Positions 8,696-17,200 of a stretch of 50,358 bases of DNA are shown piece by piece (position 1 is the stretch's first letter; each line of letters begins with the position of its first letter). Under the pieces are notes generated by a model, which did no database searches, had not been told where the DNA came from, and saw nothing but the letters and a program-made list of their open reading frames with translations. Location of the stretch: NCBI GenBank assembly GCA_017545165.1, contig JAFWQQ010000035.1:1-50358 (forward strand), in the 5' to 3' direction. This DNA comes from Oscillospiraceae bacterium (GTDB lineage: Bacteria; Bacillota; Clostridia; Oscillospirales; Oscillospiraceae). The position numbers were made by a program, and so were the translations under genes.

Positions 8696-9697
8696 ATGAA
8701 GATCCTTGCCTTTGAGTCCACCTGCGACGAGACCGCTGTGGCCGTCGTGGAGGACGGACGCCATATCCTGACCGATCAGATCTTTTCCCAGGCCCAGCTC
8801 CACGCGGTCTACGGCGGCGTGGTGCCGGAGATCGCCTCCCGCTGCCACGTGGAGTCCATCTCGCTCCTGGCCCAGCGGGCCATCGACGCCGCCGGGATCA
8901 CCCGTGCCGATATCGACGCGGTGGCCGTGTCCTACGCGCCGGGGCTCATCGGGGCGGTGCTGGTGGGGGTGAACTTCGCCAAGGCCGCGGCCCTGTCTCT
9001 CGGCGTGCCGCTGATTCCGGTGCACCATATCCGGGGCCATATCGCCGCCAATTATCTGGCCTATCCGGAGCTGGAGCCGCCCTTCCTCTGCCTTGCCATC
9101 TCCGGCGGCAACACCATCCTGGTGGACGTCCGGGGCTATACGGATATGCACATCCTGGGCGCCACCCGGGATGACGCGGCGGGGGAGTGCTTTGACAAGA
9201 CCGCCCGGGTCCTGGGCCTGCCCTATCCCGGCGGCAAGCCCATCGACGAGCTCTCCAGGGGCGGGGATGACGGCAAATACGTTTTCCCTCTGGCTCATGT
9301 GGCGGGACACCCCTACGACATGAGCTTCTCCGGCCTGAAGACGGCGGTGATCAACCTGGTCCACAACGCCGAGCAGAAAGGGGAGGAGATCGACCGGGCC
9401 TCTCTGGCTGCGTCCTTTACCAAGGCGGTCAGCGACAGCCTGGTGCCCCGCACCGTTTCTGCCGCCCGGGAGCTGGGCTACGACAAGGTGGTGGTAGCCG
9501 GAGGCGTGGCCGCCAACTCTCGGATCCGGGCAGACTTCCAGCGGGCCGCCGAGAAGGAGGGCTTTCAGCTCTTCATCCCGCCGCTGAAGCTCTGCGGAGA
9601 CAACGGCGCCATGATCGGGGCCCAGGGCTACTATGAGTTTCTTTCCGGCGTTCGGGCGGGCAGCGATCTGAACGCCTACGCAACCATGGAACTGTAA
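8696..9697 (+). CDS. tsaD: tRNA N6-adenosine threonylcarbamoyltransferase
   Basis: A 333-residue ASKHA-fold protein that transfers the threonylcarbamoyl group to A37 of ANN-decoding tRNAs (t6A), working with TsaB, TsaC and TsaE. The metal-binding HxxxH is H111-x3-H115 in HHIRGHIAANYL. FESTCDETAVAVV, GECFDKTARVLGLPYPGG and VVAGGVAANSRIR are family signatures. It starts ten bases after rimI. The t6A partners TsaB and TsaE must be encoded elsewhere. Length is normal. Confidence 0.97.
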   Translation: MKILAFESTCDETAVAVVEDGRHILTDQIFSQAQLHAVYGGVVPEIASRCHVESISLLAQRAIDAAGITRADIDAVAVSYAPGLIGAVLVGVNFAKAAALSLGVPLIPVHHIRGHIAANYLAYPELEPPFLCLAISGGNTILVDVRGYTDMHILGATRDDAAGECFDKTARVLGLPYPGGKPIDELSRGGDDGKYVFPLAHVAGHPYDMSFSGLKTAVINLVHNAEQKGEEIDRASLAASFTKAVSDSLVPRTVSAARELGYDKVVVAGGVAANSRIRADFQRAAEKEGFQLFIPPLKLCGDNGAMIGAQGYYEFLSGVRAGSDLNAYATMEL

Positions 9698-9719
9698 GAC
9701 AGAAAAGGAGAGGACGAGC

Positions 9720-10409
9720 ATGGGGATCCACGACGGACATCGGGAACGGCTGCGGGACAGCTTTCGCAAGGACGGTCTCGCCGGCTTTGACGCCCTTCGG
9801 TCCCTGGAGCTGCTGCTGCAGTACGCCATCCCCCGCAAGGATACCAATCCCATTGCCCATGCGCTGCTGGACCGCTTCGGCTCCCTGCAGGAGGTCTTTG
9901 ACGCCAGCGAGGAGGAGCTCTGTCAGGTGGAAGGGATCGGGCCCGGGGCCGCTACCCTGATCCGCCTGGTGCCCCAGATCACCCGCAAGAGCGCCGTGGA
10001 CAAGGCGGCCGAGCGGCGCTATCTGCTGAATACCGCCGACATCAAGGATTATCTGCTGCCCCACTTTCTCTTTGAGCGGGACGAGCTGGCCCTCCTCCTG
10101 TGTCTGGACGGGCAGAAGCGGGTCATCAAGTACCTGGAGCTGTCCCGTGGCGTGGTCAACTCCGTCAGCGTGGACGTGCGCCGGGTGCTGGAGATCGCTC
10201 TGAAGCTGCGCTGCACCAGTCTGGTCCTGGCCCACAATCATCCCGACGGACCGGCCAGCAATTCCCGGGAGGACGACCTGGTGACCACCTCGCTGCTGAA
10301 TTCTCTGAGAACCGTGCGGATCGAGCTGCTGGACCACCTGATCTTTGCCAGGGACGGGGTTTTTTCCTACAGGGATTCCGGCGCCTTGAAAATGCTCTGC
10401 TATTACTGA
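9720..10409 (+). CDS. radC: RadC family protein (JAB/MPN domain)
   Basis: A 229-residue protein with an N-terminal helix-hairpin-helix region (LCQVEGIGPGAATLI) and a C-terminal RadC/JAMM domain. The metal-binding motif is AHNHPDGPASNSREDD (HxH, then Ser and Asp). Named for DNA repair, but its biochemical role is unsettled in any bacterium. The start ATG at 9720 has AAAGGAGAGG upstream, and 22 bases separate it from tsaD, so it is probably the last gene of the uvrB run. No clear rho-independent terminator follows. Confidence 0.92.
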   Translation: MGIHDGHRERLRDSFRKDGLAGFDALRSLELLLQYAIPRKDTNPIAHALLDRFGSLQEVFDASEEELCQVEGIGPGAATLIRLVPQITRKSAVDKAAERRYLLNTADIKDYLLPHFLFERDELALLLCLDGQKRVIKYLELSRGVVNSVSVDVRRVLEIALKLRCTSLVLAHNHPDGPASNSREDDLVTTSLLNSLRTVRIELLDHLIFARDGVFSYRDSGALKMLCYY

Positions 10410-10798
10410 TCAGTTGTTATGTAAACCGATTTTTGTATCTTTTTTGTAACTTGACCCGGTTTGCGGCTTCGACATTTTTTTCCTGTTTTCACCGAATTCA
10501 TTGCAGCACCAACAAAAATCGACTGTTGAAAAAGCTGTTGATAATGTTGATAACCATATGAAATATTTTTATCCTTGGCGATTATGTAACTTTTTTTCTG
10601 CGTTCCTTCAGTTCCCGTTTTCGCCGTATTAAATGCTTTGCGGCACTTTTTCTGCAGGGTTTTCCCCGATCCTCCCGGATGGATTATCAAGAGCGATTTC
10701 TGCTCTTCTCTCCGTAAACGAATAGTTGTTTCCCGGCTGTTTTTCCCCGTGCGGCTAGGATCCTAAGGGCAAGCTCCCGGAGTTTCGGAACTTTCTTA
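10410..10798. other. AT-rich gene-free interval between radC and tRNA-Thr
   Basis: About 390 bases with no credible gene on either strand. It is noticeably more AT-rich than its surroundings and contains T-runs, the TGTTGATAA cluster at 10524-10553 and a short AAGAGC/GCTCTT inverted repeat near 10688. I see no terminator with a T-run and no small RNA I can name. Confidence 0.6.
10524..10553 (-). promoter_or_regulatory. Three DnaA-box-like 9-mers
   Basis: TGTTGAAAA (10524-10532), TGTTGATAA (10536-10544) and TGTTGATAA (10545-10553). The last two are exactly tandem. Read on the other strand they are TTATCAACA, one base from the DnaA box TTATCCACA. There is no dnaA or dnaN nearby, so an origin is not claimed; a DnaA-titration or regulatory site is possible. 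Confidence 0.4.
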
Positions 10799-10827
10799 TT
10801 GACTAAATGTCGGTCCTGTGATATATT
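10799..10827 (+). promoter_or_regulatory. Promoter of tRNA-Thr
   Basis: TTGACT (10799-10804), a 17-bp spacer and TATATT (10822-10827), ending 22 bases before the tRNA 5' end. Confidence 0.8.
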
Positions 10828-10849
10828 ATCACACGCTGAATGAAGCCGT

Positions 10850-10925
10850 GCTGGTATAGCTCAGTCGGTAGAGCAGCTGATTCGTAATCAGCAGGTCGTG
10901 TGTTCGAGTCACATTACCAGCTCCA
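10850..10925 (+). tRNA. tRNA-Thr (anticodon CGT)
   Basis: A 76-base cloverleaf. The acceptor stem GCTGGTA pairs with TACCAGC, then discriminator T and an encoded CCA (10923-10925). The anticodon stem is GCTGA/TCAGC with loop TTCGTAA, so the anticodon is CGT, reading ACG (Thr). The T arm carries TTCGAGT. It has its own promoter and a terminator four bases downstream, so it is a single-gene transcript. Confidence 0.95.
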
Positions 10926-10928
10926 CAT

Positions 10929-10962
10929 CCCCGGGATCGAAAGATTTCGGGGTTTCTTTTTT
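10929..10962 (+). terminator. Rho-independent terminator of tRNA-Thr
   Basis: A 10-bp stem (CCCCGGGATC with GATTTCGGGG, two G-T pairs) closed by a GAAA tetraloop and followed by TTTCTTTTTT. Confidence 0.93.
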
Positions 10963-11037
10963 CATAGTATTCTGTTATAATACCAAAAGGAATACCCGAT
11001 AGAAATCGTTTTGAAAGATCAGAAAGGAGCAACAGCC

Positions 11038-11886
11038 ATGGGTCTCTTCGATAAAAAGTTCTGCGATATCTGCCGCAGCAAGATCGGCTTGCTGGGCAAC
11101 AGAAAGCTGGAAGACGGAAACCTCTGTAAGGACTGCGCCGCGAAGCTCTCTCCCTTCTTCTCCGAGCGCCGTCAAAGCACGGTGGAGGAGATCCGCGCTC
11201 AGCTTGCCTACAGGGAGGAAAACAAAGCCTCGGTGGCAGCTTTCCATACCACGCGCAGCTTTGGCCGCAATACCAAGATCCTTTTGGACGAGGACGCCAG
11301 AAAGTTCATGATCACTTCGGCGAGAAATCTGATGGAAGCCAACCCGGATGTGTTGGATTATTCCCAGGTCACGGGCTGCAATCTGGATATCGATGAACAC
11401 AGGACCGAGCTCAAGCATGCCGACAAGGACGGCAAGCAGGTCAGCTTTGTCCCGCCCCGCTATGAATACTCCTATGATTTTCGGGTTATCATCTCTGTCA
11501 ACCACCCCTATTTTGATTCCATTACGGTCCGCCTGAATCCGAACACCGTGAAGGTCGGCCAGCAGCCCATCGGACGGACGGACCGGCATAATGCTGGCGC
11601 CGCCAATGTCAGCGCGATCAAGGGCAAGATCGTCAGCAACGTGCTGGGCGCGCTGGCCGGGCAGGGGATGAATCCGATCACCAGCTGGAATCCGGAGTAC
11701 AACGAGTACTTCAATATGGGCCAGGAGATCGTGAATACCCTGACCCAGGCCCGCGAGGGGATCCGGCAGGAAGTGATGGACAGGAACGCGCCCAGGATGG
11801 CGGTGACCTGCCCCTGGTGCGGCGCGACCACTATGCCGGACGCTGCCGGGTGCTGCGAATACTGCGGCGGCTCTTTGAACGATTGA
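11038..11886 (+). CDS. DUF4428 domain protein with N- and C-terminal zinc ribbons
   Basis: A 282-residue protein. The N-terminus (MGLFDKKFCDICRSKIG ... LCKDCAAKL) has two CxxC pairs of a small treble-clef-like zinc domain, as in DUF4428. The middle (about 60-185) is a beta-rich domain with no motif I know. The C-terminus has a second ribbon (CPWCGATT ... CCEYCGG). No signal peptide or membrane segment is seen. The ATG at 11038 is chosen because AAAGGAGCAACAGCC precedes it. A TATAAT at 10976-10981 is a candidate -10. Such proteins are common in Clostridia and some carry membrane-associated SHOCT or PH-like parts, but the function is unknown. Confidence 0.8.
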   Translation: MGLFDKKFCDICRSKIGLLGNRKLEDGNLCKDCAAKLSPFFSERRQSTVEEIRAQLAYREENKASVAAFHTTRSFGRNTKILLDEDARKFMITSARNLMEANPDVLDYSQVTGCNLDIDEHRTELKHADKDGKQVSFVPPRYEYSYDFRVIISVNHPYFDSITVRLNPNTVKVGQQPIGRTDRHNAGAANVSAIKGKIVSNVLGALAGQGMNPITSWNPEYNEYFNMGQEIVNTLTQAREGIRQEVMDRNAPRMAVTCPWCGATTMPDAAGCCEYCGGSLND

Positions 11887-11931
11887 TTCCCCCGGCGAAT
11901 TCTGCTTCCCGGATTTCCCGATGCTCCCTGC

Positions 11932-11958
11932 GGCGGCGGACTGGATCGGTCCGCCGCC
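11932..11958 (+). terminator. Possible terminator hairpin after the DUF4428 gene
   Basis: GGCGGCGGAC (11932-11941) pairs perfectly with GTCCGCCGCC (11949-11958) around a 7-base loop. Only a short broken T-tract follows (TGGCAATTTT), so termination may be partial and the lipid kinase gene may be reached by read-through. Confidence 0.5.
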
Positions 11959-11993
11959 TGGCAATTTTCCATTTTGTTTGAACGAGGCCGGTT

Positions 11994-12899
11994 ATGAGTA
12001 CAGTCAATCCCGCGTTGAATAAGAAAGCTCTTCTGATCATCAATCCCGTGGCCGGGCGCAAATTGATCCAAAAGAACCTCTGCTCCGTGGTACGCCATAT
12101 CATGGAGGGGGGGTACCTGGTCACCGTCGCCGTGACAGGCAAGCGGAATGAAGCCAGGGAGCTCGCCTCACGCTTTGGCGGAGAATATGATTTGATCGTT
12201 TGCGCCGGGGGCGACGGAACGATGAACGAATGTGTCAGCGGCATGGTTGACGCGAATCTTCATTGTCCGTTTTCCATCATACCCTGCGGCAGCACCAATG
12301 ATTTTGCGCAGACCCATGATCTGCAGAATGAGGTGCTTCCTGCGGCGAAGGCCATCGCAGCCGGGCGGATCCGTCAATACGACATCGGTTGTCTTGACGA
12401 TCGTGTTTTTCTTCACCATGCTCTCTTCGGAGCGTTTACGAGACTGGCCTATTCCACGGATCAAAGCCAAAAAAACCGCTTGGGTTTTGGCGCCTATGTG
12501 CTGGACGGCCTCCGGGAGCTTCCGAATCTGAAATCGATTTCCATGGTCTTGACGGTGGACGGCGTGCGGGAGGAAGGCTCGTATGTTTTTGGCACTGTCA
12601 GCGTAAACCGCAATATAGCGGGGATTTATACGCTTCCGGAAGAAAGCATCGGTCCGGCTGACGGGAAACTTGCCGCGGTCCTGATGAAAGCGCCGAAATC
12701 CGTGCAGGAGTGGGACACGCTTGGCCGCAGTATCCTCTCGGGTGATCCGAACTGTCCCATGGTCAAGATCCTGGTCGGCGAGCAAATCGAAGCGGAGACC
12801 GAGGAGGACCTGGAATGGTCGCTTGACGGGGAGAGCTCCGGCCCCCGGAAAAAAGTCTGCTTCTCCGCGAAACGCGGCTTTCTGAGCGTGCAGGGCTGA
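11994..12899 (+). CDS. Diacylglycerol/lipid kinase, YegS/BmrU family
   Basis: A 301-residue kinase of the DAGK_cat fold that phosphorylates diacylglycerol or a related lipid with ATP at the inner face of the membrane. Motifs seen: INPVAGRK near the N-terminus, VCAGGDGTMNE (the GGDGT nucleotide-binding loop) at about 63-73 and PCGSTNDFAQ (the GTxNDFA motif with S) at about 97-106. There is no membrane segment, as expected. It is followed eight bases later by a CDP-alcohol phosphatidyltransferase, so the pair probably handles phosphatidic acid recycling and phospholipid synthesis. The lipid specificity cannot be read from sequence. Confidence 0.9.
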   Translation: MSTVNPALNKKALLIINPVAGRKLIQKNLCSVVRHIMEGGYLVTVAVTGKRNEARELASRFGGEYDLIVCAGGDGTMNECVSGMVDANLHCPFSIIPCGSTNDFAQTHDLQNEVLPAAKAIAAGRIRQYDIGCLDDRVFLHHALFGAFTRLAYSTDQSQKNRLGFGAYVLDGLRELPNLKSISMVLTVDGVREEGSYVFGTVSVNRNIAGIYTLPEESIGPADGKLAAVLMKAPKSVQEWDTLGRSILSGDPNCPMVKILVGEQIEAETEEDLEWSLDGESSGPRKKVCFSAKRGFLSVQG

Positions 12900-12907
12900 G
12901 GTGAGTC

Positions 12908-13531
12908 ATGAAGACGATTTTAAAAGGACGAATATTGACCATTCCGAATCTGCTCTCTTTGATCCGGATTCTGCTGATCCCCTTGTTTGTGTGGTTCTAT
13001 CTCAGCAGAAAAGACATTACTGCCACTGTCATCATCCTGGCCGCCTCCGCGCTTACGGACGCGCTGGACGGCTTGATCGCCCGCAGGTTTCACATGATCA
13101 GTGATTTCGGGAAAGCGCTGGATCCCTTTGCCGATAAGCTTACCCAGTTTGCCATGCTCTGCTGTCTCCTGATCTGCTTTCCCAGGATGATCCTTCTGAT
13201 TTTTGTGCTCGTCGTGAAGGAGCTCTTCGTTGCCTCGACCCAGTTGATGGTCATCAAGAAGACGGATCAGGTCTTGGGATCCGCCTGGCATGGAAAAGTT
13301 ACGACCATGCTGCTGTATGCCGTGATGCTGCTGCACCTCGTTTGGCTGGACCTGCCGGATCTGCTGTCCTGGTCTCTGGAGCTGCTCTGCATTTTTATGC
13401 TTCTGCTCTCCGGCGTGCTGTATGCCATCCGCAATTTCCGCGCGGTACAGGCCGGGAAGGAGCCTGAGCCTCAGACAGAAGAACAAGAGCCTGAAATGGA
13501 AGAAAAGGGATTCGAGAATCAAGAATCATAA
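12908..13531 (+). CDS. CDP-alcohol phosphatidyltransferase (PgsA-like)
   Basis: A 207-residue integral membrane enzyme. The family signature D-x2-DG-x2-AR-x8-G-x3-D-x3-D is complete in DALDGLIARRF and SDFGKALDPFADK. It is expected to make phosphatidylglycerol phosphate from CDP-diacylglycerol and glycerol 3-phosphate, but other alcohols are possible. About five or six hydrophobic helices span 10-170. The last 30 residues are a charged, Glu-rich cytoplasmic tail, and the final codons (FENQES) fall in a 7-bp-period sequence (13508-13528), so the tail may be a recent addition. GAGGTGA precedes the ATG. It is coupled to the lipid kinase upstream. Confidence 0.88.
   Translation: MKTILKGRILTIPNLLSLIRILLIPLFVWFYLSRKDITATVIILAASALTDALDGLIARRFHMISDFGKALDPFADKLTQFAMLCCLLICFPRMILLIFVLVVKELFVASTQLMVIKKTDQVLGSAWHGKVTTMLLYAVMLLHLVWLDLPDLLSWSLELLCIFMLLLSGVLYAIRNFRAVQAGKEPEPQTEEQEPEMEEKGFENQES
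13508..13528. repeat. 7-bp-period repeat at the 3' end of the phosphatidyltransferase gene
   Basis: GGATTCG, AGAATCA, AGAATCA in tandem, running into the TAA stop. It resembles the runs at 45446-45466 and, more distantly, 153-183. Confidence 0.5.
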
Positions 13532-13537
13532 CAGTCA

Positions 13538-13565
13538 AGGGACGCAGCGATTTCGCTGCGTCCCT
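13538..13565 (+). terminator. Strong GGGACGC hairpin after the phosphatidyltransferase gene
   Basis: AGGGACGCAGCGA pairs perfectly with TCGCTGCGTCCCT around a tiny loop. No T-run follows, so it may be a stabilising or processing hairpin rather than a classical terminator. Its core recurs at 39752-39792 and 45498-45529. Confidence 0.6.
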
Positions 13566-13624
13566 GCCCGTTTGCGGGAGAAAGAAACGTCCACTTTTTC
13601 CCGATGCGCATGATAATAGTATTA

Positions 13625-13660
13625 AAGCCTGCAGACGCCGCTTTGTTCGTCTGCAGGCTT
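13625..13660. terminator. Hairpin between convergent genes
   Basis: AAGCCTGCAGACG (13625-13637) pairs with CGTCTGCAGGCTT (13648-13660), loop 10 bases. It lies 26 bases beyond the stop of the minus-strand XRE gene; on that strand a TTTAAT tract follows. Probably a bidirectional terminator. Confidence 0.6.
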
Positions 13661-13686
13661 ATTTGCACCGTCGCCAGTTCCCGTTG

Positions 13687-14007
13687 TCAGTTCTTCTTGA
13701 GGCCGCGGATCACGGACAACACAAGGTCCAGCTGGTCCTCCGAAAGACCCTCCAGCGCGGCAATGACCTCTTTCCGCTTCAGGGGGCTCCGGTTGCCGGG
13801 ATCGAAGAACTCCGCCGGCGTCACGCCCAGGTATTCGCAGATATAATAGAAGCCCTGCAGGGAGGGGTAGGCCAAGACGTTTTCGATCCGGTTGATATAG
13901 CTGGGGTTTTGCCCGATGGCGAGACTCATCTCCCGCGCGGAGACATTCTTCTCCATCCGCAGTGTCGCCAGCCTGTTTGCGAAATACCGTTCGTCCAGAT
14001 AATCCAT
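13687..14007 (-). CDS. XRE-family helix-turn-helix transcriptional regulator
   Basis: A 106-residue DNA-binding protein with a lambda-repressor-like HTH. Helices 2-3 fall in SAREMSLAIGQNPSYINRIEN, followed by the usual YPSLQGFYYICEYLGVTPAEFF. The C-terminal 40 residues (GLSEDQLDLVLSVIRGLKK) look like a small dimerisation helix. The start is uncertain. The ATG at 14007 has AGGTG six bases upstream, an ATG at 14013 is also possible, and the open frame to 14082 overlaps the promoter of the divergent gene and is unlikely. It is divergent from the large secreted protein gene and probably regulates it or itself. Candidate -10 TATAAT at 14031-14026, with a poor -35. Confidence 0.88.
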   Translation of the reverse strand: MDYLDERYFANRLATLRMEKNVSAREMSLAIGQNPSYINRIENVLAYPSLQGFYYICEYLGVTPAEFFDPGNRSPLKRKEVIAALEGLSEDQLDLVLSVIRGLKKN

Positions 14008-14075
14008 TTCCATCACCTGTAGGTCATTATATGCCAAGAGAACGCAGTAATATGACATGAAATAGCGCAAATTTC

Positions 14076-14104
14076 TTGACATACGACATAGAGTATCCTA
14101 TAAT
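14076..14104 (+). promoter_or_regulatory. Consensus sigma-A promoter of the secreted mosaic protein
   Basis: TTGACA (14076-14081), a 17-bp spacer and TATAAT (14099-14104): a perfect match to consensus, implying strong transcription unless repressed. The motif GACAT recurs around it (14054, 14078 and 14085), which could be sites for the neighbouring XRE protein. Confidence 0.9.
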
Positions 14105-14116
14105 CTAAGGCAATGG

Positions 14117-14165
14117 GATATCATACATCCTGTTGTGATATCAGATATCGGCTTTGTGTGATATC
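14117..14165. promoter_or_regulatory. Cluster of four GATATC palindromes in the leader
   Basis: GATATC at 14117, 14137, 14144 and 14160, three of them within TGATATC. They lie between the predicted transcription start and the start codon, so they could be operators for the XRE protein or form alternative leader hairpins (ATCGG at 14147 can pair with CCGAT at 14165). Confidence 0.55.
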
Positions 14166-14200
14166 CGATCCGGAAAAATGAAAGAGGAGGTTCTGAACGG

Positions 14201-17200
14201 ATGTTTTGTAACTGGAGAAAACTGCTGTCGCTGCTGCTCTGCCTGGTGATGGTGCTGAGCTTCTTCCCCGTAACCGCCCTGGCGGAAGAGGGTGAGGACG
14301 AAGGCGTCGTCCAGGAGGAGGAGCACGACTGTGGCCACGACCACGAGGGGGGAATCGGGGAAGCCCCGGATGACACCATAGGGGACGACGCCCTCGACGT
14401 CCCGGAGGACGATGAGATCGACCCCGACCTGGTGCGCGTGGTCTTCGTCTGCGACCCGGCGGATACGATCATCACGGTCTACGACCCGATGAATCTGGAC
14501 GACGACGGCGAACCCCTGGTAGTCGAACCCGAAGAGGACGGGAGCTATCTGCTGTATCCTCATGAGTACATTTATTCTGCTGAGCATGATGGTTATTCTT
14601 CTTTGGTACATGAAATCCAAATTGAGCCAGCGCCTTCGGTTATCAGTGTTCGAATTGAATTGATAAATAAATTCACTGTTATCGCTCCGGACTCGTTTAC
14701 CGAGCTCCCTGGTGATGTTCAACTAGATGGTTTGTCTGCGTCTCAAATTGTTCAGCAGATTAGAGACACGTACAGTAACGCACTAAGTTTATCTGGGAGA
14801 TCTTCTTTCAATGGCTACTGTGGTGCATATGTGAGTTGGCAGCTTGCCTCATTAGGGATTAATACCAATTACATTGGGGGAAACGGGAATACACAATTTG
14901 ACAATTATAAGAATTTAACAGTAACAACTGGTGGCTATCCTGTTTCTGCGTATCCCGCGTCCAGTTATTCATTAAATGCTGCTCTCAACTCTATTTCACA
15001 GAATGGAACTGCTGACGTCTACAATATACTGATTGGATTTGAGCAAGGAAGCGGTGAGGCAGGAAGGTTGTATGGACACACTTGCTTCATCCATGCTATT
15101 ATCGGTGGGACAGTTTATTTTTCTGAAAGTTATGCTGGAACAATATGTGGAGCGTATCACACAGAAGGCGATCCAATTTCGTGTAGTATAGATGCCTTCT
15201 GTAACTATTATGGTTCATGGACTGTTTTAGATGGAGTTATTCATTTCGGTGTTTCGGGAGGATCCGGTCAAAAACCCATTGCAACCCTTGATTCTGCGTC
15301 AGGAGGTGCGGGCGTCATTACAGTCAGAGGCTGGGCTTTTGACTGGGACGATGTAAATGCTTCTGTTCCTGTCCACATCTATGTTGGAGGACCAGCTGGT
15401 TCCGGTGCAGGCGGATATGCCATTGAAGCGAATACTGAGAGAGAAGATGTCAATAACGTATATGGATGCGGCAACAATCATGGATTTGACAGTACGATCA
15501 CAGTCACCGAAAGAGGTACGGTAACACTGTATTTTTATGCCTGTGACATAGAGAGCGATTTGGGGAATGACCAGTTTGCTACGGCAACAGTGACAATCAC
15601 AGAACCACAAGCGATCAGTTACACCGTCAGCTACGATGCCAATGGTGGCACCGGAGCTCCGGTAGCGCAAACGAAGACCCACGACGTGGCGCTGACGCTG
15701 AGCACGACAACCCCTACCAGAGCTGGCTATACCTTCCTCGGCTGGGCGACTAACGCAACGGCAACTATCGCCCAGTACCAACCGGGTGGAAGCTATACTG
15801 CAAATGCCGATGTGACCCTGTATGCAGTCTGGGCAAAAAACTATACTGTCAGCTATAATGCGAATGGAGGGACCGGAGCACCTGGAAGCCAGACGAAAGT
15901 CTCTGGCCAAACTCTGACTCTGAGCACGACGAGACCGACGCGGCCCTGTCATGTGTTCGTTGGCTGGGCGACCAGCGCGTCCGCGACCACGGCCCAGTAC
16001 CAGCCGGGCGGCAGCTTCACGACCAACGCGAATACGACTCTCTACGCGGTGTGGGAAGAGGGAACCCAGAGCGAATGGAGCACCACCAAGCCTACAGGCG
16101 TGGACGAGAGCATGATCGAGGAGAAGACTCAATACCGGTACAGGGACAAGGTAACAACAAACACCAACCAGGGTAACCCCAGTGGTTGGACGCTGATCGG
16201 CTCACATGTGGAATACGGTTCATGGGGCAGCAATCAGACGACCACCACCAAACCGACAGAGTCCGAAACATTGCGCATCGTGGACCAATATGTTTCCGGC
16301 TATAACTATTATCATTATTGCTGTAACTATTATGATGGATGCTATAATGTTGACTCAATTCCATACGGGAACACGAGCAGCACACACCATCACACAACCT
16401 CAACTGCTTCTGCGCTACCTGCCTGCGCGATCGGAGATCAGGGAGGGAAGCAGGCTTATGGCGGCTCGGGTACCGGGGCGCCCGGCTGTAGCAGTGGCTT
16501 TTATATTTGGTTTTTGGACAGCGTCACGTACACCTACGTTTATCAGGAAAGAACTGCTACCACCGTTTACGAGTATTGGACGGACTGGTCCGACTGGAGC
16601 GACACGGTGTACACCGCCAGCGACAACCGGCAGGTAGAGACGCGCAAGCTGTATCGCTACGTCCAGAGCGGGGACGTGCACCAGTGGGACAGCGGCGTTG
16701 TGACCACCCAACCCACCTGCACAACCAAAGGCGTTATGACCTATACCTGCAGCAAGTGCGGCAAGACGAGGACAGAGGAGATCGCTGCCACCGGTCACAG
16801 CTGGGGCACGCCGACCTACACCTGGTCCACGGACAACAAGGCCGTGACGGCGAAGCGGGTCTGCGCGAACAACAGCAGCCACGTGGAGACGGAGACGGCC
16901 AATACGACCTCCCAGGTGACGACGGCTGCGACCTGTACGGCGAAGGGCAAGACGACCTACACGGCGACCTTCACGAACAGCGCCTTTGCGACCCAGACGA
17001 AGACGGTGGAGAACATCCCGGCCACCGGCCACAGCTGGGGCGCGCCGACCTACACCTGGTCCTCGGACAACAAGACCGTGACGGCGAAGCGTGTCTGCGC
17101 GAACAACAGCAGCCATGTGGAGACGGAGACGGCCAATACGACCTCCCAGGTGACGACGGCTGCGACCTGCACGACGAAAGGCAAGACGACCTACACGGCG

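Noticed and set aside
10410-10798. Replication origin
   Set aside because: DnaA-box-like sequences are present but dnaA, dnaN and rpmH are not nearby, and the boxes are imperfect.
14008-14082. Longer N-terminus for the XRE regulator
   Set aside because: It would overlap the perfect divergent promoter and adds residues unlike the family; a ribosome binding site precedes the later ATG.
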